Shown: one piece after another, positions 43,353-55,264 of the stretch
Numbering within the stretch: the first letter of the stretch is position 1
How the letters are laid out: each line of letters opens with the position of its first letter
Position numbers and translations under genes: made by a program
Assembly (NCBI GenBank): GCA_023974075.1
Contig: JAMFTG010000239.1
Span: 122,501 to 186,500 of the forward strand
Direction of reading: 5' to 3'
DNA: 64,000 bases
Source: Chaenocephalus aceratus
Taxonomy: Eukaryota > Chordata > Actinopteri > Perciformes > Channichthyidae
Notes under the pieces: generated by a model
The model's database searches: none
What the model was told of the DNA's origin: nothing
Seen by the model: the letters and a program-made list of their open reading frames with translations, nothing else

Positions 43353-43985
43353 ATCAATCAATGTTTATTTATAGCCCAATATCACAAATGTTACACTTGT
43401 CTCAGTGGACTTCACAGTTTGTACAGAATATCAGTATGACAATACGATACCCTCTGTCCTTAGACCCTCTGTCCTTAGAGCCTCTGTCCTTAGACCCTCT
43501 GTCCTCAGACCCTCTGTCCTTAGACCCTCTGTCCTTAGACCCTCTGTCCTTATACCCTCTGTCCTTTGACCCTCTGTCCTTAGACCCTCTGTCCTTTACC
43601 CTCTGTCCTTAGACCCTCTGTCCTCAGACCCTCTGTCCTCAGACCCTCTGTCCTTAGACCCTCTGTCCTTAGACCCTCTGTCCTTAGACCCTCTGTCCTC
43701 AGACCCTCTGTCCTTAGACCCTCTGTCATCAGACCCTCTGTCCTCAGACCCTCTGTCCTCAGACCCTCTGTCCTTAGCCCCTCTGTCCTTAGACCCTCTG
43801 TCCTTAGACCCTCTGTCCTTAGACCCTCACATCGTACAAGGAAAAACTTCCAGAGAAACCCCACAGTTTAAGGGAAACATGGGAGAAACCTCGGGGAGAG
43901 CAGCAGAGGAGGGATCCCTCTCCAGGACGGACAGACGTGCAATAGATGCCGTGTGTAAATTGAAGAGATAATACATTTGCAACAT
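43353..43985 (-). mobile_element. LINE 3' untranslated region with expanded 15-bp array, second copy
   Basis: Same order as 11234-12022: AATGTTTATTTATAGCCCAA, GTCTCAGTGGACTTCACAG, array, CACATCGTACAAGG, GAGGAGGGATCCCTCTCC, GTGCAATAGATGCCGTGTG. No coding part. Confidence 0.85.
43447..43827. repeat. Minisatellite, 15-bp unit, about 25 copies
   Basis: CCCTCTGTCCTTAGA with TCAGA, TTATA and TTTGA variants; one unit is shortened (CCTTTACCCTC near 43594). Variant order differs from 11402-11826. Confidence 0.95.
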
Positions 43986-44985
43986 CAAATCACAAGTCAT
44001 GATGATTGAGATACTTTAGTTGATGCAATAATTAAGGTATTGTTCCTGCACTAAGTCATGCATGAGGTCCCATTAATATCTGTAAATTACTGATGGTTCA
44101 TGAAGTACTACATGAAGTACTACATGAAGTACTACATGAATGAAGTCATGCATTAAGTCATGATGATTCATGTACCCTTACCATAAAGTGTTACCGAAAC
44201 AACAAACCCTAGTTATATATTTGGATCCTTAAAAGTCACTTGTTTAGACGGCATGAGCAACCTTTGTGCCGTCATTTGACGCAATGGAGCCCTAAAAGAG
44301 TCTTTTGCATCGACTTGCGAGGGAAAGAGAAATCAATGAGCTGTTTTTCAAATGGTCCTAAAAGATGTGATAAAAGCCAAACCAAGAGTTACGATCCTTT
44401 ATTCATCGACTGATCAGAGACTACTGCTTGTTGTTTGGGCACTAGGAGAATAAAGGACTGTCTTTAGGAAAAGCAAGTGTGCTCCGTCAGCCCAGCAGAT
44501 GTCTAAGAAACCACCAGAAGAAGAAACTTGTAGTCTTATTCTCGATGTATCCACTTTAGTAGGAATAAAGAGCAGCTCGCTCTTACATATATATTTGTAT
44601 TTTTTATTCCTCGGGATTGTGGGAAACGGTATTTCTCTGTCCGTAACGGAAAGATTGACCATAAGGTTGACTTTTGATCCGTGATCCTATCCAAAGAGAA
44701 TGTGATCGAAGCCTCAGTGTTCTCACGTTGGATGAAACCCCCTTCCTGCGATCGGCTGTGTTCTTTCTGCGAATGCAAAGCGTTTGAATGTGCAGGCATG
44801 TGCGTGAGCGTGCGGATCACCAGGTGCTCAGAGCGGAGAGCGGCCGGAAACGTTCCACTTGTAAAGATGTTTGACAGACAGTTAAAAGATCTTTTGATTT
44901 ACAGTCATAGAAATGCGGGGAACGTCAACAGGCCGTGGTGGCGCTTCCTCGAGTCTCTTTGAAGGATTCGCCCCGAGGCCATGTG
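43986..44985. other. Unassigned, with a short 12-bp repeat
   Basis: CATGAAGTACTA repeats about three times at 44099-44142. No gene is recognised; the 44414-44962 frames on both strands lack domains. Confidence 0.4.
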
Positions 44986-44989
44986 GCAT

Positions 44990-45490
44990 TTCAGCAGCTC
45001 TTTACACTTCTGTATAAACTGCTTAAATCAAAGGACCTCAGTGCTGCCAGTCCGTGACATGATAACGGTTTGCTGCAACGACCAAAGAGGTGGTTTTAAG
45101 ACGTCTCAGATGTGTGCTGTTCTTTATTCTTTTCCGTCTCTATTTAACGTGTCTGTTGATGATAAGGTACCAATGGAGCAGTGCATGCTGGGTCTTGAAC
45201 GTTTGTTAATAAAACAACAGTGTGTTATTAACCCTGGCACTGATCTCCATAGTATTTATGTTGTTTCAGCTCTTCTCACTAAACTACTTAAATCAAGGAC
45301 ATCAGTGCTGCCAGTCCGTTACATGACAACGGCCAAAACCAAAGAGGTCGTTTTTAAGCCGTCTCCGATGTGTGCTTGCCTTTAGCCAAGCATGCCTGTT
45401 GATGCTAAGGTGGCAATAGAGCAGTGCATGCTGGGTCTTGAAAGTGTGTTATTAACCCCGGCACTGATCTCCATAGTATTTATGTTTTTT
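44990..45490 (+). repeat. Diverged tandem duplication, two units of about 250 bp
   Basis: CAGTGCTGCCAGTCCGT, GAGCAGTGCATGCTGGGTCT and GGCACTGATCTCCATAGTAT each occur twice in order, in 44996-45262 and 45268-45487. Not a recognisable element or gene. Confidence 0.8.
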
Positions 45491-46411
45491 ACTCAAGTGT
45501 AATTTAGGTTACGTGTCTTTTGTTTTTCCAACCAGTTGCGGTTTGATCACGGCCACCATGCATCTGACAGCTAGAGTTCGTAACGTTCATCCATCTTTAA
45601 TTTAAGGAGGAAAACTAGCACACAACCTGTAGCCAATAGCTTTTGACGCGTTAGACTTGGGATGTTATGTAAATGGCTACAGATGTTTTCTTTGGCTTTT
45701 ATGTCCTATGTGCTCATTCTCTTTTGTCTGATAACCACTGATTGATTTTCCCTTGAGCGAGAGTAGACGTGATATTACTTGATTAGATTGGGACCGCTAC
45801 GTAGATACATGAGTTAGGGTTGAACGAGGGGGATCGTCCAATATGTCGTAGTGCACACTTCTTATTAAGAAAAGGTAATATAAAGGATCTAATTTGTGTT
45901 TTGCAGTGACAACAATGGGCGAGTAGAAGGATGACCTCGTGACTTAAGGACTATAATGAACTATAGCTGATGCGTTTTGTCCTGTTCTGGGTTCCAGATT
46001 TCGTTTATCTCTCAGGAGGTTTTTAGTATCCACACGTTCTTGGCACAGCTTGTTTCTCTAATATCTTTAAGATCCAGATGTAAGCTGATGCATTACGGGG
46101 ATCTGTCGCTATCAATATTGGTTGGAAACATCTGGATTGTTGCAAATTAAACTCGTTGTCCTGGGAGCTTTACCTTATTATTCATTACACATGTTGTGCT
46201 TTGTATATTATGTGAACTGACAGAAACCCGATTGGGTCGTGTTGCCATGAGAACGCTGTCATTGTCCTGTCTTTGAAGAACAGCTACAGACAGGTAATGG
46301 TGTTAAGTGTGTGTAGGTTGGCTCTGTAGGACACACATGTTCGTCACCTGCAGATGCACATTCCTGTCACAGCCACAGGTGTTTGCAGAATGCAGACGGT
46401 CATGGAGGAAG
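45491..46411. other. Unassigned
   Basis: No gene or repeat recognised. Confidence 0.4.
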
Positions 46412-46446
46412 CATCAATCAATCAATAAATGTTTATTTATATAGCC
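46412..46446 (-). mobile_element. LINE tail remnant of the (ATTG)n family
   Basis: CATCAATCAATCAATAAATG then TTTATTTATATAGCC; only the last bases of the tail survive. Confidence 0.6.
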
Positions 46447-46651
46447 GTTATCATCGAGTCTGACAGATTACGTTTATCTCGCAGGCAATGGATTGTGAAA
46501 TTACGAGTAAGTGTATGAAACTTAGAAAGTGATGCAATTAGTTTTAATATTAGTTTATATTCTTGTTGTGTAATGGTTTGTCTGATTATCACGTATTATT
46601 GTGTGATCGCAATGAGTTGGTTTGCACTCATAGGGGTTATAATCACTTGCT

Positions 46652-46656
<5 letters not shown>

Positions 46657-46721
<65 letters not shown>

Positions 46722-46797
46722 TTTTTACCAATAAATGTATGTATAGATAGATATTGACTATGTGTGTATGTTCAATACCTGTCAATGTTTATCCCTA

Positions 46798-46844
<47 letters not shown>

Positions 46845-46991
46845 TCTAGCATTACTATACTTGTGGGGACCTACATCTGTTTACATAGTCACGTGTAGGC
46901 ACTGGCATGTGTTGGTTATGGTTAAGGTTAGGATAAGTCTCCAGGAAATGCATGTAAGTCAATGTAATGTCCCCTGAAGTGATGTATACAT

Positions 46992-47041
<50 letters not shown>
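46657..47041. repeat. Three (GT)n arrays
   Basis: Pure GT at 46657-46720, 46801-46843 and 46993-47041. Confidence 0.95.
46845..46985. repeat. Interspersed repeat fragment between GT arrays
   Basis: CTTGTGGGGACCTACATC, GGTTATGGTTAAGGTTAGGA, AAGTCTCCAGGAAATGCATG and GTCAATGTAATGTCCCC are, from memory, a common fish repeat. There is no other copy here. Confidence 0.5.
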
Positions 47042-47043
<2 letters not shown>

Positions 47044-47599
47044 AAGTTGATCATTTTTTTTATAGTCTCTCTGTGACTTTGTTTGTTTCATGAAGTCGTT
47101 CAAACAAGCATAACTTTAAAATGCTTACACAAATATAAACGTGTCTTATTTAATTAAAACAGAAAGGGAAAAATCAAAATAACATTAATAACATTCAGTC
47201 ATTTATTAAAGTGTATTCTGAGAGAAAGAGTCAGCTGTATTACTCAGATCCTGTAGTCCTCTCCTGCTGGTGTTCAGGTGTATATCAGTATGTAGTGTCT
47301 CTACTTTAAAGAGTCCTCTCCTGCTGATGTTCAGGTGTATATCAGTATGTAGTGTCTCTACTTTAAAGAGTCCTCTCCTGCTGATGTTCAGGTGTATATC
47401 AGTATGTAGTGTCTCTACTTTAAAGAGTCCTCTCCTGCTGATGTTCAGGTGTATATCAGTATGTAGTGTCTCTACTTTAAAGAGTCCTCTCCTGCTGATG
47501 TTCAGGTGTATATCAGTATGTTGTGTCTCTACTTTAAAGAGTCCTCTCCTGCTGATGTTCAGGTGTATATCAGTATGTTGTGTCTCTACTTTAAAGAGT

Positions 47600-49345
47600 C
47601 CTCTCCTGCTGATGTTCAGGTGTAGATCAGTATGTTGTGTCTCTACTTTAAAGAGTCCTCTCCTGCTGATGATCAGGTGTATATCAGTGTGTAGTGTCTC
47701 TACTTTAAAGAGTCCTCTCCTGCTGATGTTCAGGTGTATATCAGTATGTAGTGTCTCTACTTTAAAGAGTCCTCTCCTGCTGATGTTCAGGTGTATATCA
47801 GTATGTAGTGTCTCTACTTTAAAGAGTTCTCTCCTGCTGATGTTCAGGTGTATATCAGTATGTAGTGTCTCTACTTTAAAGAGTCCTCTCCTGCTGATGT
47901 TCAGGTGTATATCAGTATGTAGTGTCTCTACTTTAAAGAGTCCTCTCCTGCTGATGTTCAGGTGTATATCAGTATGTAGTGTCTCTACTTTAAAGAGTCC
48001 TCTCCTGCTGATGTTCAGGTGTATATCAGTATGTAGTGTCTCTACTTTAAAGAGTCCTCTCCTGCTGATGTTCAGGTGTATATCAGTATGTTGTGTCTCT
48101 ACTTTAAAGAGTCCTCTCCTGCTGATGTTCAGGTGTATATCAGTATGTAGTGTCTCTACTTTAAAGAGTCCTCTCCTGCTGATGTTCAGGTGTATATCAG
48201 TATGTAGTGTCTCTACTTTAAAAGTCCTCTCCTGCTGATGTTCAGGTGTATATCAGTATGTTGTGTCTCTACTTTAAAGAGTCCTCTCCTGCTGATGTTC
48301 AGGTGTATATCAGTATGTAGTGTCTCTACTTTAAAGAGTCCTCTCCTGCTGATGTTCAGGTGTATATCAGTATGTTGTGTCTCTACTTTAAAGAGTCCTC
48401 TCCTGCTGATGTTCAGGTGTATATCAGTATGTAGTGTCTCCACTTTAAAGAGTCCTCTCCTGCTAATGTTCAGGTGTATGTCAGTATGTAGTGTCTCTAC
48501 TTTAAAGAGTCCTCTCCTGAGGGGGGAGGGTGTATCAGTATGTAGTGTCTCTACTTTAAAGAGTCCTCTCCTGAGGGGGGAGGGTGTATCAGTATGTAGT
48601 GTCTCTACTTTAAAGAGTCCTCTCCTGAGGGGGGAGGGTATATCAGTATGTAGTGTCTCAACTTTAAAGAGTCCTCTCCTGCTGATGTTCAGGTGTATAT
48701 CAGTGTGTAGTATCTCTACTTTACAGAGTCCTCTCCTGCTGATGTTCAGGTGTATATCAGTGTGTAGTGTCTCTACTTTAAAGAGTCCTCTCCTGCTGAT
48801 GTTCAGGTGTATATCAGTATGTAGTGTCTCTACTTTAAAGAGTCCTCTCCTGCTGATGTTCAGGTGTATATCAGTATGTTGTGTCTCTACTTTAAAGAGT
48901 CCTCTCCTGCTGATGTTCAGGTGTATATCAGTATGTAGTGTCTCTACTTTAAAGAGTCCTCTCCTGCTAATGTTCAGGTGTATGTCAGTATGTAGTGTCT
49001 CTACTTTAAAGAGTCCTCTCCTGAGGGGGGAGGGTGTATCAGTATGTAGTTTCTCTACTTTAAAGAGTCCTCTCCTGAGGGGGGAGGGTGTATCAGTATG
49101 TAGTGTCTCTACTTTAAAGAGTCCTCTCCTGAGGGGGGAGGGTGTATCAGTATGTAGTGTCTCTACTTTAAAGAGTCCTCTCCTGAGGGGGGAGGGTGTA
49201 TCAGTATGTAGTGTCTCTACTTTAAAGAGTCCTCTCCTGAGGGGGAGGGTGTATCAGTATGTAGTGTCTCTACTTTAAAGAGTCCTCTCCTGAGGGGGGA
49301 GGGTATATCAGTATGTAGTGTCTCTACTTTAAAGAGTCCTCTCCT
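47600..49345. repeat. Higher-order block A of the 57-bp array
   Basis: The sequence of unit variants (GTGTAGATCAG unit, GATGATCAGG unit, GAGTTCTCTCC unit, a unit lacking two bases at 48220, then G-rich clusters) is repeated in block B. The two-base deletion copies at 48220 and 51725 are 3,505 bp apart. Confidence 0.85.
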
Positions 49346-50933
49346 GCTGATGTTCAGGTGTATATCAGTATGTTGTGTCTCTACTTTAAAGAGTCCCGTC
49401 CTGCTGATGTTCAGGTGTATATCAGTATGTAGTGTCTCTACTTTAAAGAGTCCTCTCCTGCTGATGTTCAGGTGTATATCAGTATGTTGTGTCTCTACTT
49501 TAAAGAGTCCTCTCCTGCTGATGTTCAGGTGTATATCAGTATGTTGTGTCTCTACTTTAAAGAGTCCTCTCCTGCTGATGTTCAGGTGTATATCAGTATG
49601 TAGTGTCTCTACTTTAAAGAGTCCTCTCCTGCTGATGATCAGGTGTATATCAGTGTGTAGTGTCTCTACTTTAAAGAGTCCTCTCCTGCTGATGTTCAGG
49701 TGTATATCAGTATGTAGTGTCTCTACTTTAAAGAGTCCTCTCCTGCTGATGTTCAGGTGTATATCAGTATGGAGTGTCTCTACTTTAAAGAGTCCCCTCC
49801 TGCTGATTTTCAGGTGTATATCAGTATGTAGTGTCTCTACTTTAAAGAGTCCTCTCCTGCTGATGATCAGGTGTATATCAGTGTGTAGTGTCTCTACTTT
49901 AAAGAGTCCTCTCCTGCTGATGTTCAGGTGTATATCAGTATGTAGTGTCTCTACTTTAAAGAGTCCTCTCCTGCTAATGTTCAGATGTATATCAGTATGT
50001 AGTGTCTCTACTTTAAAGAGTCCTCTCCTGCTGATGTTCAGGTGTATATCAGTATGTTGTGTCTCTACTTTAAAGAGTCCTCTCCTGCTGATGTTCAGGT
50101 GTATATCAGTATGTAGTGTCTCTACATTAAAGAGTCCTCTCCTGCTGATGATCAGGTGTATATCAGTGTGTAGTGTCTCTACTTTAAAGAGTCATCTCCT
50201 GCTGATGTTCAGGTGTATATCAGTATGTAGTGTCTCTACTTTAAAGAGTCCTCTCCTGCTGATGTTCAGGTGTATATCAGTATGTAGTGTCTCTACTTTA
50301 AAGAGTCCTCTCCTGCTGATGTTCAGGTGTATGTCAATATGTAGTGTCTCTACTTTAAAGAGTCCTCTCCTGCTGATGTGCAGGTGTATATCAGTATGTA
50401 GTGTCTCTACTTTAAAGAGTCCTCTCCTGCTGATGTTCAGGTGTATATCAGTATGTAGTGTCTCTACTTTAAAGAGTCCTCTCCTGCTGATGTTCAGGTG
50501 TATATCAGTATATAGTGTCTCTACTTTAAAGAGTCCTCTCCTGCTGATGTTCAGGTGTATATCAGTATGTTGTGTCTCTACTTTAAAGAGTCCTCTCCTG
50601 CTGATGTTCAGGTGTATATCAGTATGTAGTGTCTCTACTTTAAAGAGTCCTCTCCTGCTGATGATCAGGTGTATATCAGTGCGTAGTGTCTCTACTTTAA
50701 AGAGTCCTCTCCTGCTGATGTTCAGGTGTATATCAGTATGTAGTGTCTCTACTTTAAAGAGTCCTCTCCTGCTGATGTTCAGGTGTATATCAGTATGTAG
50801 TGTCTCTACTTTAAAGAGTCCTCTCCTGCTGATGTTCAGGTGTATATCAGTATGTTGTGTCTCTACTTTAAAGAGTCCTCTCCTGCTGATGTTCAGGTGT
50901 ATATCAGTATGTTGTGTCTCTACTTTAAAGAGT

Positions 50934-52955
50934 CCTCTCCTGCTGATGTTCAGGTGTAGATCAGTATGTTGTGTCTCTACTTTAAAGAGTCCTCTCCTGC
51001 TGATGATCAGGTGTATATCAGTGTGTAGTGTCTCTACTTTAAAGAGTCCTCTCCTGCTGATGTTCAGGTGTATATCAGTATGTAGTGTCTCTACTTTAAA
51101 GAGTCCTCTCCTGCTGATGTTCAGGTGTATATCAGTATGTAGTGTCTCTACTTTAAAGAGTTCTCTCCTGCTGATGTTCAGGTGTATATCAGTATGTAGT
51201 GTCTCTACTTTAAAGAGTCCTCTCCTGCTGATGTTCAGGTGTATATCAGTATGTAGTGTCTCTACTTTAAAGAGTCCTCTCCTGCTGATGTTCAGGTGTA
51301 TATCAGTATGTAGTGTCTCTACTTTAAAGAGTCCTCTCCTGCTGATGTTCAGGTGTATATCAGTATGTAGTGTCTCTACTTTAAAGAGTCCTCTCCTGCT
51401 GATGTTCAGGTGTATATTAGTATGTAGTGTCTCTACTTTAAAGAGTCCTCTCCTGCTGATGTTCAGGTGTATATCAGTATGTAGTGTCTCTACTTTAAAG
51501 AGTCCTCTCCTGCTGATGTTCAGGTGTATATCAGTATGTAGTGTCTCTACTTTAAAGAGTCCTCTCCTGCTGATGTTCAGGTGTATATCAGTATGTTGTG
51601 TCTCTACTTTAAAGAGTCCTCTCCTGCTGATGTTCAGGTGTATATCAGTATGTAGTGTCTCTACTTTAAAGAGTCCTCTCCTGCTGATGTTCAGGTGTAT
51701 ATCAGTATGTAGTGTCTCTACTTTAAAAGTCCTCTCCTGCTGATGTTCAGGTGTATATCAGTATGTTGTGTCTCTACTTTAAAGAGTCCTCTCCTGCTGA
51801 TGTTCAGGTGTATATCAGTATGTAGTGTCTCTACTTTAAAGAGTCCTCTCCTGCTGATGTTCAGGTGTATATCAGTATGTTGTGTCTCTACTTTAAAGAG
51901 TCCTCTCCTGCTGATGTTCAGGTGTATATCAGTATGTAGTGTCTCCACTTTAAAGAGTCCTCTCCTGCTAATGTTCAGGTGTATGTCAGTATGTAGTGTC
52001 TCTACTTTAAAGAGTCCTCTCCTGAGGGGGGAGGGTGTATCAGTATGTAGTGTCTCTACTTTAAAGAGTCCTCTCCTGAGGGGGGGAGGGTGTATCAGTA
52101 TGTAGTGTCTCTACTTTAAAGAGTCCTCTCCTGAGGGGGGAGGGTGTATCAGTATGTAGTGTCTCTACTTTAAAGAGTCCTCTCCTGAGGGGGAGGGTGT
52201 ATCAGTATGTAGTGTCTCTACTTTAAAGAGTCCTCTCCTGAGGGGGGAGGGTATATCAGTATGTAGTGTCTCAACTTTAAAGAGTCCTCTCCTGCTGATG
52301 TTCAGGTGTATATCAGTATGTAGTGTCTCTACTTTACAGAGTCCTCTCCTGCTGATGTTCAGGTGTATATCAGTGTGTAGTGTCTCTACTTTAAAGAGTC
52401 CTCTCCTGCTGATGTTCAGGTGTATATCAGTATGTAGTGTCTCTACTTTAAAGAGTCCTCTCCTGCTGATGTTCAGGTGTATATCAGTATGTTGTGTCTC
52501 TACTTTAAAGAGTCCTCTCCTGCTGATGTTCAGGTGTATATCAGTATGTAGTGTCTCTACTTTAAAGAGTCCTCTCCTGCTAATGTTCAGGTGTATGTCA
52601 GTATGTAGTGTCTCTACTTTAAAGAGTCCTCTCCTGAGGGGGGAGGGTGTATCAGTATGTAGTTTCTCTACTTTAAAGAGTCCTCTCCTGAGGGGGGAGG
52701 GTGTATCAGTATGTAGTGTCTCTACTTTAAAGAGTCCTCTCCTGAGGGGGGAGGGTGTATCAGTATGTAGTGTCTCTACTTTAAAGAGTCCTCTCCTGAG
52801 GGGGGAGGGTGTATCAGTATGTAGTGTCTCTACTTTAAAGAGTCCTCTCCTGAGGGGGAGGGTGTATCAGTATGTAGTGTCTCTACTTTAAAGAGTCCTC
52901 TCCTGAGGGGGGAGGGTATATCAGTATGTAGTGTCTCTACTTTAAAGAGTCCTCT
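50934..52955. repeat. Higher-order block B of the 57-bp array
   Basis: Same variant order as block A but with three extra 57-bp units after the GAGTTCTCTCC unit and a few more G-rich units near 52070-52255. Hence block duplication was followed by local unit gain. Confidence 0.85.
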
Positions 52956-53464
52956 CCTGCTGATGTTCAGGTGTATATCAGTATGTAGTGTCTCTACTTT
53001 AAAGAGTCCTCTCCTGCTGATGTTCAGGTGTATATCAGTATGTAGTGTCTCTACTTTAAAGAGTCCTCTCCTGCTGATGTTCAGGTGTATATCAGTATGT
53101 AGTGTCTCTACTTTAAAGAGTCCTCTCCTGCTGATGTTCAGGTGTATATCAGTATGTAGTGTCTCTACTTTAAAGAGTCCTCTCCTGCTGATGTTCAGGT
53201 GTATATCAGTATGTAGTGTCTCTACTTTAAAGAGTCCTCTCCTGCTGATGTTCAGGTGTATATCAGTGTGTAGTGTCTCTACTTTAAAGAGTCCTCTCCT
53301 GCTGATGTTCAGGTGTATATCAGTATGTAGTGTCTCTACTTTAAAGAGTCCTCTCCTGCTGATGTTCAGGTGTATATCAGTACGTAGTGTCTCTGCTTTA
53401 AAGAGTCCTCTCCTGCTGATGTTCAGGTGTATATCAGTATGTAGTGTCTCTACTTTAAAGAGTC

Positions 53465-54257
53465 ACCATCATGCCAGAAAGCTGGATCGGCCGCGGCCAA
53501 AAACAACACAGTCGAATTCTCTGCAGTCGACTTCTGCGGCTTAGCATTTATCAACCTTGACAATCAGAGCGATTTCTCCTGAGATGAAGACAAACACGGC
53601 TAAACGTGAACACCGAGTGTCAGAGGTTGATTTAGTGGATCGCTGGCATGCCTTCACGGTTCTCTCTCCGCGGATTGGCTCCTGATTATCAACAAGTCCT
53701 GAACTCCACACAACAGGTACGTGGGCGGCAAACGGAGATTAACTGCCGTTGCAAAACCGAACTCTTTTGACAGGATACGTTACAACTTGCATTTGTTTTG
53801 AGTAATGTGAAGACTGCAGGAACACCTGTCATATTAGTGCAATGTTTTTATTTTCTTAAATCATAAAACAGGCCTGTGTCAAATGCTGCTATTATGTGGC
53901 TGACAGGGAAATGACAGGCTGAGAACTGATTACATCAGGTGCACAGATATCATTGTGCAATCGGGTAATAAATGTCATTCACTATGCATTACATGGTAGA
54001 ACACTTAACACAGAATGCTTATGATATAGTTCGAAAGGCCTTAGACTCCAGATAAATGTCCCAATGCACCGAAAACCAGTTTGTCTGACTGTCCTTTATT
54101 CTTCAAATGTCCATGAGCCCCAAAAACCACTCTTTCTGCAACAAAACAAAGTGATAGCGTGACCTGGCATGACCTGCCTACAGAGCCTCTGATTGGCTAA
54201 CAGTGACTTCTATATGAAATGTAATGTTACATAAAGCTGGCCTTTTAGTTATATATA
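53465..54257. other. Unassigned; clustered restriction-like palindromes at its start
   Basis: 53486-53535 contains CGGCCG, CCGCGG, GAATTC, CTGCAG and GTCGAC close together. The remainder has no recognised gene or repeat. Confidence 0.4.
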
Positions 54258-55092
54258 CACTGAACAAAAATATAAACGCAACACTTTTGTTTTTGCTCCC
54301 ATTCTTCATGAGATGAACTCAAAGATCTAAAACATTTTTTATAAACACAAAATAACCATTTATCTCAAATATTGTTCACAAATCTGAAAACATGTGTGAT
54401 AGTGCCGAGATAATCCATCCCACCTCACAGGGCTGGCATATCAAGATGCTGATTAGACAGCATGATTATTGCACAGGTGTGCCTTAGGCTGGCCACAATA
54501 AAAGGCCACTCTGAAACGTGCAGTTTTGCTTTATTGGGGGGGGTCTGGGGGGGTCCAAAAACCAGGCAGTATCTGGTGGTAGGGGTAGGGGTAGGGTAAT
54601 GTTGTGAATCAAGTGGCCCATGGTGGTGGTGGGGTTATGGTGTGGGCAGGCGTATGTAATGGACGACGAACACAGGCCACTCGATTCACAACATTACCCT
54701 ACCCCTAACCCTACCCCTACCCCTAACCCTACCCCTACCCCTAACCCTACCCCTCACACCAGATACTGACTGGTTTTCGGACCCCCCCAGACCCCCCCAA
54801 TAAAGCAAAACTGCACGTTTCAGAGTGGCCTTCTATTGTGGCCAGCCTAAGGCACACCTGTGCAATAATCATGCTGTCTAATCAGCATCTTGATATGCCA
54901 CACCTGTGAGGTGGGATGGATTATCTCGGCAAAGGAGAAGTGCTCACTATCACAGATTCTTTCAGATTTGTGAACAATATTTGAGAGAAATGGTTATTTT
55001 GTGTTTATAGAAAATGTTTAGATCTTTGAGTTCATCTCATGAAAAATGGGAGCAAAAACAACAAAGTTTTGCGTTTATATTTTTGTTCAGTG
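54258..55092 (+). mobile_element. Palindromic non-autonomous Tc1/mariner-type element, 835 bp
   Basis: Ends CACTGAACAAAAATATAAAC and its reverse complement, each flanked by TA (54256-54257, 55093-55094), the Tc1/mariner target. The two halves are inverted copies over about 300 bp each (CAGCATGATTATTGCACAGG and GTGCAGTTTTGCTTTATTGG occur in both arms), extending inward to AATGTTGTGAAT. The central 54625-54680 (CATGGTGGTGGTGGGGTTAT, GGGCAGGCGTATGTAATGGA) looks like a scrap of transposase gene. It folds into one large hairpin. Confidence 0.9.
54697..54757. repeat. Telomere-like CCCTAACCCTACC repeats
   Basis: CCCTAACCCTACCCCTACC units, about three and a half 18-bp copies; a shorter inverted counterpart GGTAGGGGTAGGGGTAGGG is at 54579-54597. 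Both sit inside the palindromic element. Confidence 0.9.
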
Positions 55093-55264
55093 TATGTAGA
55101 CACAAAAAACATTTATTTGTCACTCGTTGGATGCAGTGTGGTTCGATGTTTATTGAAATATGAATAATCTTGCATGATAAATCCAAACCGAATAATATAA
55201 CATGCTATTGATCGACATACATGGCCACCACAGCGCTGGGTATGTCACTGTGGAAATTTGGATA

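Larger units (their letters stand above)
47255..53464. repeat. Minisatellite, 57-bp unit (and 54-bp variant), about 109 copies
   Basis: The unit holds TGATGTTCAGGTGTATATCA, GTATGTAGTGTCTCTACTTT and AAAGAGTCCTCTCCTGC. In the 54-bp variant, GCTGATGTTCAGG is replaced by AGGGGGGAGGG; such units cluster at 48520-48640, 49020-49310, 52020-52255 and 52630-52920. Periods of 57 and 54 keep plus-strand frames open (19- and 18-residue repeats, up to 797 codons) and also short minus-strand frames; no start context, domain or flanking exon supports translation. Confidence 0.97.

Noticed and set aside
44414..44962. Overlapping frames of 60-94 codons on both strands as possible exons
   Set aside because: No recognisable domain, conserved splice structure or codon bias could be argued, and opposite-strand frames are equally long.
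47270..53544. Long plus-strand frames of 19-residue repeats (up to 797 codons)
   Set aside because: The 57-bp and 54-bp periods are multiples of three, so any stop-free unit gives a long frame. Short minus-strand frames are open too, and there is no start context, signal or flanking exon.
54697..54757. True internal telomere
   Set aside because: Units are CCCTAACCCTACCCCTACC, not pure CCCTAA, and they are short and contained within a mobile palindrome.
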